From JANLQB01 sp043735935 (GTDB taxonomy: Bacteria; Verrucomicrobiota; Verrucomicrobiia; Chthoniobacterales; Chthoniobacteraceae), in NCBI GenBank assembly GCA_043735935.1, contig JAYTDO010000100.1, forward strand, positions 1 to 12,611: a stretch of DNA of 12,611 nucleotides, read 5' to 3'. Below, piece by piece: positions 6,529-12,611 of this stretch. Under the pieces are notes generated by a model. The model saw only the letters and a program-made list of their open reading frames with translations, was not told the origin of the DNA and made no database searches. The stretch's first letter is position 1, and every line of letters starts with the position of its first letter. The position numbers and the translations under genes are program-made.

Positions 6529-7089
6529 CTAGCCAGGACGCATCCGACTGGTGGGCTTGCGCACCGGATGTTCGTCAACGCGTGCATGCACCATCACAGC
6601 CGTCCACTCGGCGAGGCGGCGCCCGAGGAGCCTGCATGCAGCCTCGTCCGCCTCCCCGCGCGGCTCCTTCGCCACGACTGCGCCGTAGTGAAGCGTGAGC
6701 ATTTTCGCCGCGTAATCCGTGACGCCAAAGGCGAGGAAACCGAAATTCATGAGGACCGTGAGGATCGATTGGCAGGCGAGTTCCATCCCGCCACCCCATC
6801 CGCCCGCGGAGCTGAATGCACACGCGATCTTACCGTCGATTTTCATCCAATGCTCGGCCATCGTCTCATCCCAAAACCGCTTCATCTTCCATGAAAGCAC
6901 GCCAATGTTCGTCGGGCTGCCGACCGCGAGGCCATCGCACCAAATGACGTCCGCCGCCGCGTTGGCGTCGCCGATGGAGCGCACACGCACTTCGGTATCC
7001 GCGATCGACGCCGCGCCTTCGCCGATCAATGCCGCCATCTTCGCGACATTGCCGGTTTTCGAGTCAAAGAGGACGAGGATGCGATTCAT
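6529..7089 (-). CDS. WrbA/flavodoxin-like FMN protein
   Basis: A 186-residue flavodoxin-fold protein, probably an NAD(P)H:quinone oxidoreductase of the WrbA type or a related cytoplasmic FMN electron carrier. The phosphate-binding loop of FMN is clear: 'DSKTGNVAKMA' at residues 9-19, after the first beta strand 'RILVLF'. The loop 'GSPTNIGVLSWKMKRFWD' at 57-74 corresponds to the WrbA signature region. 'AFSSAGGWGGGME' at 91-103 and 'LHYGAV' at 133-138 also align with WrbA landmarks. WrbA is usually about 198 residues, so the length fits. ATG 7089 places the first strand at the N-terminus; upstream in-frame codons overlap the preceding gene. The gene starts 29 bases after the stop of the TPR-like gene and is probably co-transcribed with it. 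Function in the quinone pool is inferred. Confidence 0.8.
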   Translation of the reverse strand: MNRILVLFDSKTGNVAKMAALIGEGAASIADTEVRVRSIGDANAAADVIWCDGLAVGSPTNIGVLSWKMKRFWDETMAEHWMKIDGKIACAFSSAGGWGGGMELACQSILTVLMNFGFLAFGVTDYAAKMLTLHYGAVVAKEPRGEADEAACRLLGRRLAEWTAVMVHARVDEHPVRKPTSRMRPG

Positions 7090-7118
7090 TCGGGGAGCAA
7101 AACTTTGAACGTGGCCGC

Positions 7119-9194
7119 CTACTCTTCCTTCGGTTCGTCGGGATCGTCGAGATCGATGAACCAATGTTTTGCGATGACTTCCTTGCCGATCGCCGTCTTC
7201 GCACAACGCCGTTCGATGGCTTGGAAAAAGCGATCCGCCGCATCGTCGTCCTTGTATTTGAGCCATGAGCCGGCGGTGTTGAGGATACGCGCCGTACGTT
7301 CGTCATCGTCCGGCAGGAGCGCCGCGGCACGCCAGCCGAGATCGGCCGCGACGTAAAGCGAGCAATGGGTATGCACCGGAATCGTGGCGTTCGATTTCAG
7401 CCGCTCTCGCTCTGCCTTTGCCACAGGGACGACAAACTTCTCGGGCTTGCCCAGCTTCAGCGCGATGACTGGATATTCGTGCCCGACGATCTGGCGTCCC
7501 GTGAGCCGGTGCATGGCGGTGGCGGAATCGAAATAGTCCATGAGTTGCTCCCCGTCCCGGCGGAGAAAATGAGCCGCCTTCCAAAGCGCGTCCGCCTGCT
7601 CCATAGCCGTTGCACCGGGTTTCTTCGCCGCATCGAGGAGCGCTAGATAACGATCAAGACGGGGCTGCACCGTCTCATCAAAAAGGGGCCGCGCCTCTGC
7701 GTAACGAGCCGAGCGAACGAGCCGCCCCGCGAGAAGAATCCGGAATGCATCACCCGTTCTCTGGCCTTCGGTTTCGCGCTCGTCGTGGGCCGAGTCCGGC
7801 GGGAATTCGCGACGGATGAACGCACTCAGTTCCTCGATCGTGAGCACGCTATCGGCGACGTACATGGCGTCGCTGATGTGATCGCCATTGAGAAAGATCT
7901 TCATCGCCGCGAGGAATTCGCCGCGCCCGAGAAGGACGACCCCGAGGTCTCCGCGGGCGACCTGATCCGGCCCGAAGATCGTCGCCCCATCGGTCGTGAT
8001 CAGCGGCTCAGGTATCGACGGCAGCTTGCGAACCGCCTCGGCGAGCAGCTTTGCCGCGACGTCGACCTTCCCGTCCCGCAGCGCAAACTTTGCCTTCAGC
8101 CACATCGTGTAAGGCTGGCTCTGATCGGCCCGCGCAAGCCAGCGCGCCGCCTTCACATAATCGGCCCGCGCGTACAACGTCCACGCCACGCGCTCCGCAT
8201 CCCGCACCTGTTTCACATTCGCTTTGTCCAATGCCGCGAGCCATCGCGCCGCAAGGTCGCCTCTCATTTCCTCGGGCGAATAAGCGATCGCGAATGGCGA
8301 CATGCCGGAGACCGCACCCGCCGTGCCGATTCTTTGCAAGACAGGATCGGCGGCCAGCGGGGCGAGATCGGCGTCTTCCTTGAAAACCGCCTCCGCGACA
8401 TTTCGAAGCGAGCCGACGGCGGACATATCGCCCGTCGCGAGCTGCTCCAAAAAGAGCCGGGCGGCTTCGCCAAAATGATCCGTCTGGAACTGCGCCTCGG
8501 CTTCCCATCCGAGCGCCGCCGCGGCGAGGCCGATGGAGTCCGCGAAACCTTCGCGCGCCGCTTCGACGACCTTCGCGAACAACACGCGCGCGCTGTCGTA
8601 GTCTTCACCATCGAGCGCGAGTTTGCCGAGCATGTAGAGCGCCCACGTCGTGCGGTAATGCCGCTCGGCGGGCGGGCGCGCGAGGAGTTCGTTCCAAATG
8701 ATCTCGGCTTCCGCGACGTGATTGCCCTCGGATTCGTACTGGACCGCACCGCGATGGTAGTCTGCGAACTCGCTCGCAAACTCGCCCGGCAGCGGCTCGC
8801 CTTGCTTTCCCGAGTCGATATACGCGCGCATTGCCCTATGCGCTTCCGCCGCCTTCGCGAAGTCCGGTGGTGCGATGACCTTCTTCGCGAGCGCGTCCTG
8901 AAAGTCGGCGATATCCGCCGCAGCGGTCTGCCCTTCGTAATCCGGCGCGTCATCCTTGAAGGGCGGTGAAATGGCCTTCAGGCCGGGATGCAACTCCGCG
9001 GCCAGGCGTTTCATTTCCAAAGCGAAATAAAATTCGGGCGCTTGAAGCACCTGCGGTTTCGGCGGTTCATTGCCCCAGGCGGGGGTCGGAGCGGTCCAGC
9101 GCGCCGGCTCCTCATAGCCCGTCGCGCCGGCCGCCAGCGGCGTTGCCAGAAGCGGGATCAGCCACGGAAATACGAATCGGCGCGTGAGGTTCAC
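7119..9194 (-). CDS. exported helical-repeat (TPR-like) protein of unknown function
   Basis: A 691-residue protein with a signal peptide: 'LTRRF' followed by the hydrophobic 'VFPWLIPLLATPLAAG', with cleavage likely near residue 23. The mature part is almost entirely amphipathic alpha-helix with paired-helix repeats resembling TPRs, for example 'ALYMLGKLALDGEDYDSARVL' and 'WEAEAQFQTDHFGEAARLFLE'. It ends in an acidic 'DLDDPDEPKEE' tail. No catalytic motif is seen, so a periplasmic scaffold or partner role is likely. GTG 9194 is the only start that keeps the signal peptide; the next Met is about 60 residues further on. This start lies 83 bases inside the DUF3142 gene in another frame, so the two are co-transcribed. 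I do not recognise a named family. Confidence 0.75.
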   Translation of the reverse strand: MNLTRRFVFPWLIPLLATPLAAGATGYEEPARWTAPTPAWGNEPPKPQVLQAPEFYFALEMKRLAAELHPGLKAISPPFKDDAPDYEGQTAAADIADFQDALAKKVIAPPDFAKAAEAHRAMRAYIDSGKQGEPLPGEFASEFADYHRGAVQYESEGNHVAEAEIIWNELLARPPAERHYRTTWALYMLGKLALDGEDYDSARVLFAKVVEAAREGFADSIGLAAAALGWEAEAQFQTDHFGEAARLFLEQLATGDMSAVGSLRNVAEAVFKEDADLAPLAADPVLQRIGTAGAVSGMSPFAIAYSPEEMRGDLAARWLAALDKANVKQVRDAERVAWTLYARADYVKAARWLARADQSQPYTMWLKAKFALRDGKVDVAAKLLAEAVRKLPSIPEPLITTDGATIFGPDQVARGDLGVVLLGRGEFLAAMKIFLNGDHISDAMYVADSVLTIEELSAFIRREFPPDSAHDERETEGQRTGDAFRILLAGRLVRSARYAEARPLFDETVQPRLDRYLALLDAAKKPGATAMEQADALWKAAHFLRRDGEQLMDYFDSATAMHRLTGRQIVGHEYPVIALKLGKPEKFVVPVAKAERERLKSNATIPVHTHCSLYVAADLGWRAAALLPDDDERTARILNTAGSWLKYKDDDAADRFFQAIERRCAKTAIGKEVIAKHWFIDLDDPDEPKEE

Positions 9195-10395
9195 AACGAA
9201 GCCATCCGATAGGTCGCTGCGTGCCCGGCGGCAAGCGTGAAAGGTCCGCAGCGGGTTGCCGGACAAAACGCGCGGAGCCGGGCGCGAGCTGTTCAAAGAT
9301 GTATCCATCGAGGGCATCGCCCGCCACGAATCGCGCGTCGTCCCATCGCGCGGTCACGACGCTCGGGAGCGGTTCATCGCGTTCGCCCTCGTTGACCGCG
9401 ATGATCTCGGAAGGCTGGGCCTCGGTGGCTTCCACGCGAATACGCCGCGCCGGGGCGCGACCGCGCATCACGGCATCAAGCGTTTGCCAGCGCCAGTTGA
9501 GCGCGTCGCCGGCGACGGGAAGGCGATACCATATCAGGCCGGTCATCCACGACGGCCGGACGCGCGACCATTTCGAGACGAGCGCCGCGATCGCGTCTGG
9601 ATCGGCTTCCCAACGCACCACCTGCGCTTCCGCTGGCCATCGCGAGGATGGGCCTTCGGCGGAAATCCCGATCGCCTTTCCATCGGCCCGATCGAAAGCG
9701 ACGAGGTATGCGTAAGTCGGCAGCGCGACCCGAAATGGCACCCCGAGTTTTCCCGCCTCCTCGGCCCATGCAACCGCGCGAGCCGGATCGGTCAACGTGT
9801 GCGCGTCTTCGATCCGCCGCGGCGGTGCGACGCTGTGGACCTGAAGCACAAATCTGCCGCATTCACGCGCGAGCGCGGCGAACTCGGGATGTTTCAACCA
9901 ACTCGGCAGCACGGTCGGGCAAACGGGCAGCGGGATGGCGTCCCGCAGGACTCCGAGCCAGACACGGTAGCCGTCGAGCTTCGCCTCGGCGCAATCGAAG
10001 TCGATCTGGACCTCGACCGGCACGACCTCATTCCTCCGCGCTTCATCGAGCCGATCCCGCACGGTGGCGACGATCGTCTTCATCACCGCGGTATCCGCCC
10101 GAAACGGGCCGGCAAATGGATCGACGCGGATCGCGAGCGCGACGGGTTTTCCCGTCGCCTTCAACGCCGCAAAGTCGATGCCAGGCCGCACGATCTTCGG
10201 TGGCGTGAGCGCCACGTTGATCTCCGCCGCGAGGACCGCGAAGCCCGCAAGCGCATCGTGATGCTCCGTGAGCGCCGCGCGCACCTGCGGCGTCCACGCG
10301 CGCTGCCAGAGATAGGCATCCTGCTGGAGCGGAGACGCGGGCGGGCGACACGCCCCGAACGCGAGGACGAGAAGGAGGCGGAGCGCGGGTTTCAT
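9112..10395 (-). CDS. DUF3142 family lipoprotein
   Basis: A 427-residue protein with a short hydrophobic leader, 'MKPALRLLLVLAFGAC'. Cys16 would be lipidated in a lipobox-like 'FGAC' (Phe at -3 is unusual). Conserved DUF3142 features follow: 'DAYLWQRAW' at residues 26-34, 'VEVQIDFDCAEAKLDGY' at 127-143 and 'LPSWL' at 163-167. The domain is thought to be a TIM-barrel related to glycoside hydrolases; the acidic residues in 'QIDFDC' would suit an active site, but no activity is assigned. ATG 10395 gives the signal sequence directly. Its 3' end overlaps the TPR-like gene by 83 bases. It is transcribed divergently from the azurin-PA14 gene, 90 bases away. Extracytoplasmic location together with the TPR-like partner suggests a two-protein envelope system. 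Confidence 0.8.
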   Translation of the reverse strand: MKPALRLLLVLAFGACRPPASPLQQDAYLWQRAWTPQVRAALTEHHDALAGFAVLAAEINVALTPPKIVRPGIDFAALKATGKPVALAIRVDPFAGPFRADTAVMKTIVATVRDRLDEARRNEVVPVEVQIDFDCAEAKLDGYRVWLGVLRDAIPLPVCPTVLPSWLKHPEFAALARECGRFVLQVHSVAPPRRIEDAHTLTDPARAVAWAEEAGKLGVPFRVALPTYAYLVAFDRADGKAIGISAEGPSSRWPAEAQVVRWEADPDAIAALVSKWSRVRPSWMTGLIWYRLPVAGDALNWRWQTLDAVMRGRAPARRIRVEATEAQPSEIIAVNEGERDEPLPSVVTARWDDARFVAGDALDGYIFEQLAPGSARFVRQPAADLSRLPPGTQRPIGWLRCEPHAPIRISVADPASGNAAGGRRDGL

Positions 10396-10485
10396 CGGGG
10401 CCGAATCTAACGCTGCGCATTGCGCGTGCGAAATCGCTAATGAACGGCGCGGAGATTGATTAAGGAATTGCCGCCCACCAACGAT
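10396..10485. promoter_or_regulatory. divergent intergenic region holding promoters for both directions
   Basis: These 90 bases separate the DUF3142 start (minus) from the azurin-PA14 start (plus), so promoters for both transcripts must lie in or near them. The sequence is more A/T-rich than its surroundings between 10425 and 10470. A short palindromic element, GCGC-ATT-GCGC, sits at about 10415-10425 and could be an operator half-site pair. No -35/-10 pair with standard spacing was convincing. The location is well supported; the exact sites are not. Confidence 0.5.
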
Positions 10486-12087
10486 ATGCACCGCACCCTG
10501 CTCGCCCTCCTCCTGCCGACCGCCGCCATTTTCGCGGCGGAGCCGCAGACCTTCACCATCAAAACGCTCCAGGCGCAGATGCGCTACGACGTGACCGAGA
10601 TCGCCGTGTCGCCCGGAGCGCAGGTGAAGATCATTTTCGAAAACACGGACGACATGCCGCACAACATGGTTTTCTTCGAGGACGGCACGGACGTCATCGC
10701 AGTGTCGAACAAGCAGATGGAAAAGGCGGACGAAGCGCTCAAGCGCAATTGGATCCCCGACGATCCGCGGATGTGGCTGCACTCGAAGATGCTGAATCCG
10801 AAGGAGAAGGAGGAGATCGTCTTCAAGGCGCCGGACAAACCCGGCGTCTACCCGTTCGTCTGCACTTTTCCCGGCCACGCGGCGACGATGCAGGGGCGGC
10901 TGAAGACGGTCGTGCCAGGACCGAAGCTCACGGGCTTGAAGTTCGCGGTTTATCTCGGCGATTGGAAAATGCTCCCGGACTTCTCGACGCTGAAGCCGCA
11001 TCGCGAGGGCGAGCTGCCGGACAACCTGATCCAGCTCAAACTCGACGATTACAAGAACCAGTTCGGTGTCGTCTTCACCGGCAAGCTCCCGGTGCCGAAG
11101 GACGGCGAATATACGTTTTCGGTCGCTGGCGATGACGGCGTGCGGTTGCTCGTGGACGGAAAAAAGATCGTCGAGCACGACGGTATTCACCCGAGTTCGG
11201 ACATCCGCGAAGGCAAGGCGAAGCTCAAGGCGGGCGAGCACGACTTGAGGTTCGAATACTTTCAGGCGGCCGGGCAGTCGGAGCTGTATGCGGCATGGCG
11301 CGGCACGGATTTTTCAAATACGCCGCTGACGAAATGGGTGCATCCCTCGGCGAACACGGGACCAGCGACGAAGAAAAAAGATGACCACACCGGCATCCCG
11401 CTGAGCGTCGGCACGGAGCCGGTGATCTATCGGAACTTCATCGCGAACGCCGGCGGCCGACCGATCGGCGTCGGTTATCCAGGCGGCTTTAACGTCGCCT
11501 GGAGCGTCGATCAGATGAATCTCGCGCTCATCTGGCGCGGGGCGTTCATGGATGCCGCGCTGCACTGGCGCGACCGCGGCGGCGGAGAGCAGCCACCGCT
11601 CGGCTACGATCTCCTGCGGCCCGCACCCGATGTCGCTCCGGCCTTTGCCGTGCTTGCATCCCCGGATGCAGAGTGGCCTAAGGCCGACACGAAACAGCGC
11701 CCTGAAGGCTTCCAGTGGAAGGGCTACGCGCTCGATGCAAAACGTTTTCCGACCTTTTCCTACGAATGGAACGGCGTGAAAGTGTCCGACCGTTTCGACG
11801 TCGAAGGTGACGCGGCGGCAGGCACTGGCAAACTCATCCGCACGCTCAAGCTCGCGGGACCGATTCCACCAAATGCTTTCCTGCGCGTGGTCGATGGCAC
11901 CATCCAGCCGGCGGGCGCGGCCTTCGCGGTCGATGGCGGCATGTTCGATGTGCAGGGCCGGAAGTTCGATAACCGGTTCGACGTCGCCGTCGAAGGCGGC
12001 CGCATCGCGGGGCGCAATCTCCTCGTCCCGGCCCGGGCCGAAATCAAAATCACCTACACCTGGCCCGCGCATCTCCACGCTCATTGA
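10486..12087 (+). CDS. exported azurin-like copper protein fused to a PA14 domain
   Basis: A 533-residue secreted protein with three parts. A signal peptide (residues 1-18, 'LLALLLPTAAIFAAEP') precedes a cupredoxin domain at about 20-142 with a complete azurin-type blue-copper site: His59 in 'MPHNMVFF', and Cys126, His131 and Met135 in 'FVCTFPGHAATMQG'. This closely resembles the azurin 'FFCTFPGHSALMKG' loop. A PA14 beta-sandwich follows at about 150-275, with 'DGEYTFSVAGDDGVRLLVDGK' near 206-226; PA14 domains often bind carbohydrates. Residues 300-533 form a further domain I cannot name, with 'GGRPIGVGYPGGFNVAW' and a Trp/Arg/Gly-rich stretch. ATG 10486 starts the signal peptide exactly; an earlier in-frame TTG at 10456 would precede it with a hydrophilic extension. 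It probably passes electrons from the dehydrogenase encoded seven bases downstream. Confidence 0.85.
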   Translation: MHRTLLALLLPTAAIFAAEPQTFTIKTLQAQMRYDVTEIAVSPGAQVKIIFENTDDMPHNMVFFEDGTDVIAVSNKQMEKADEALKRNWIPDDPRMWLHSKMLNPKEKEEIVFKAPDKPGVYPFVCTFPGHAATMQGRLKTVVPGPKLTGLKFAVYLGDWKMLPDFSTLKPHREGELPDNLIQLKLDDYKNQFGVVFTGKLPVPKDGEYTFSVAGDDGVRLLVDGKKIVEHDGIHPSSDIREGKAKLKAGEHDLRFEYFQAAGQSELYAAWRGTDFSNTPLTKWVHPSANTGPATKKKDDHTGIPLSVGTEPVIYRNFIANAGGRPIGVGYPGGFNVAWSVDQMNLALIWRGAFMDAALHWRDRGGGEQPPLGYDLLRPAPDVAPAFAVLASPDAEWPKADTKQRPEGFQWKGYALDAKRFPTFSYEWNGVKVSDRFDVEGDAAAGTGKLIRTLKLAGPIPPNAFLRVVDGTIQPAGAAFAVDGGMFDVQGRKFDNRFDVAVEGGRIAGRNLLVPARAEIKITYTWPAHLHAH

Positions 12088-12094
12088 TTTGAAA

Positions 12095-12611
12095 ATGAAA
12101 CTCTTCTCCCTCTCCTGCGCCGCGCTCCTCGCACCGGCCATCGTCTTCGCCGCCGACCCCGCACTTCAAGAATCGGACTTCTATAAGATCACCACGTTCG
12201 ACACGCCACCCGACGCCGCGATGGAAGTCGGCTCGATCGAACTGCTCCCCGGCGACAAGCTCGCTCTCGGCACACGCCGAGGGGAAATCTGGACCGTGGC
12301 TGACGCAAACGGCGACCCTGGGAAGGCGAAGTTCACGCTCTTCGCCGCAGGCCAGCACGAGGTCCTCGGCCTCGCGTGGTCGGCGAAGGAGAAGGCGCTG
12401 TATGAAACCAACCGCTACGAGGTCGCGCGCCTCACGGACAAGGATGGCGACGGTCGTGCCGATCTCTTCGAGACCGTGTGCGACAAATGGGGCGTCAGCG
12501 GCGACTACCACGAATACGCCTTCGGCTCGCGTTTCGACAAGGCGGGCGACCTCTGGGTCGTGCTCTGCCTCACCGGTTCATTCAGCAGCGGCACCGACTT
12601 CCGCGGCTGGG
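12095..12611 (+). CDS. DUF7133 / PQQ sugar dehydrogenase-type beta-propeller protein (3' partial)
   Basis: The first 172 codons of an exported protein that continues past the window end. The N-terminus 'MKLFSLSCAALLAPAIVFAA' is a signal peptide with cleavage near residue 20. The mature part matches the start of the large Verrucomicrobiota/Planctomycetota 'membrane-bound dehydrogenase' propellers: 'VGSIELLPGDKLALGTRRGEIW' in the first blade, 'EVLGLAWSAKEKALYETNRYEV', the calcium-loop-like 'TDKDGDGRADLFETVCDKW', and 'SGDYHEYAFGSRFDKAGDLWV'. Full-length relatives often continue into a cytochrome c domain, which cannot be checked here. The gene starts seven bases after the azurin-PA14 stop, so the two are almost certainly one operon. 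Substrate and cofactor are inferred only. Confidence 0.8.
   Translation, partial: MKLFSLSCAALLAPAIVFAADPALQESDFYKITTFDTPPDAAMEVGSIELLPGDKLALGTRRGEIWTVADANGDPGKAKFTLFAAGQHEVLGLAWSAKEKALYETNRYEVARLTDKDGDGRADLFETVCDKWGVSGDYHEYAFGSRFDKAGDLWVVLCLTGSFSSGTDFRGW

Noticed and set aside
7785..8969. Plus-strand open frame of 394 codons opposite the TPR-like gene.
   Set aside because: It is Arg-rich shadow sequence with no domain or signal peptide, while the minus strand gives a coherent exported helical protein.
10396..11241. Upstream in-frame extension of the DUF3142 open frame.
   Set aside because: The extension runs antisense through the azurin-PA14 gene and has no signal peptide; the lipoprotein leader begins exactly at 10395.
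1..12611. Mobile elements, CRISPR arrays, tRNA or rRNA genes.
   Set aside because: No transposase, terminal repeats, regularly spaced repeats or tRNA-like cloverleaf was seen on reading both strands.

Overview
The window is GC-rich and gene-dense, and its gene content points to a member of the Verrucomicrobiota (or, less likely, a related Planctomycetota-type bacterium). The evidence is a Tat-exported DUF1501 protein, an azurin-PA14 fusion directly followed by a large beta-propeller dehydrogenase of the DUF7133 / PQQ-sugar-dehydrogenase type, a fibronectin III surface protein, and a decayed piece of an 'NxxGxxAF' tandem-repeat exported protein. This assignment rests on recognised families, not on a marker gene.

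Left part (1-4255, plus strand). The tail of a fibronectin-III protein ends at a strong terminator hairpin. Then come the three subunits of glycolate oxidase: glcD (FAD subunit), glcE (second FAD-domain subunit) and glcF (iron-sulfur subunit). glcE and glcF overlap by one base and are translationally coupled. glcD is set apart from them by about 350 bases holding two hairpins and the repeat-protein remnant, and it has a different codon style (all 16 Asp codons are GAT, against mostly GAC in glcF). Together the three subunits would oxidise glycolate to glyoxylate and pass electrons to the membrane quinone pool.

Middle part (4256-10395, minus strand). Reading in the direction of transcription: a DUF3142 lipoprotein, an exported helical-repeat (TPR-like) protein that overlaps it by 83 bases, and a WrbA/flavodoxin-like FMN protein. 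An intrinsic terminator follows, then a membrane di-iron hydroxylase (fatty acid hydroxylase / carotene hydroxylase superfamily) and the DUF1501 protein. The DUF1501 stop codon abuts the glcF stop codon, with the two forming a shared TGATCA.

Right part (10396-12611, plus strand). A 90-base divergent intergenic region leads into an exported protein made of an azurin-like copper domain, a PA14 domain and an unassigned C-terminal domain. Seven bases later the DUF7133-type dehydrogenase starts and runs off the window. The likely theme is periplasmic oxidation of a carbohydrate-related substrate with electron transfer through a blue-copper centre, but the substrate cannot be read from the sequence.

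I saw no tRNA, rRNA, CRISPR array, insertion sequence or phage gene. The best candidates for undescribed biology are the azurin-PA14-dehydrogenase pair and the DUF3142/TPR/flavodoxin cluster.
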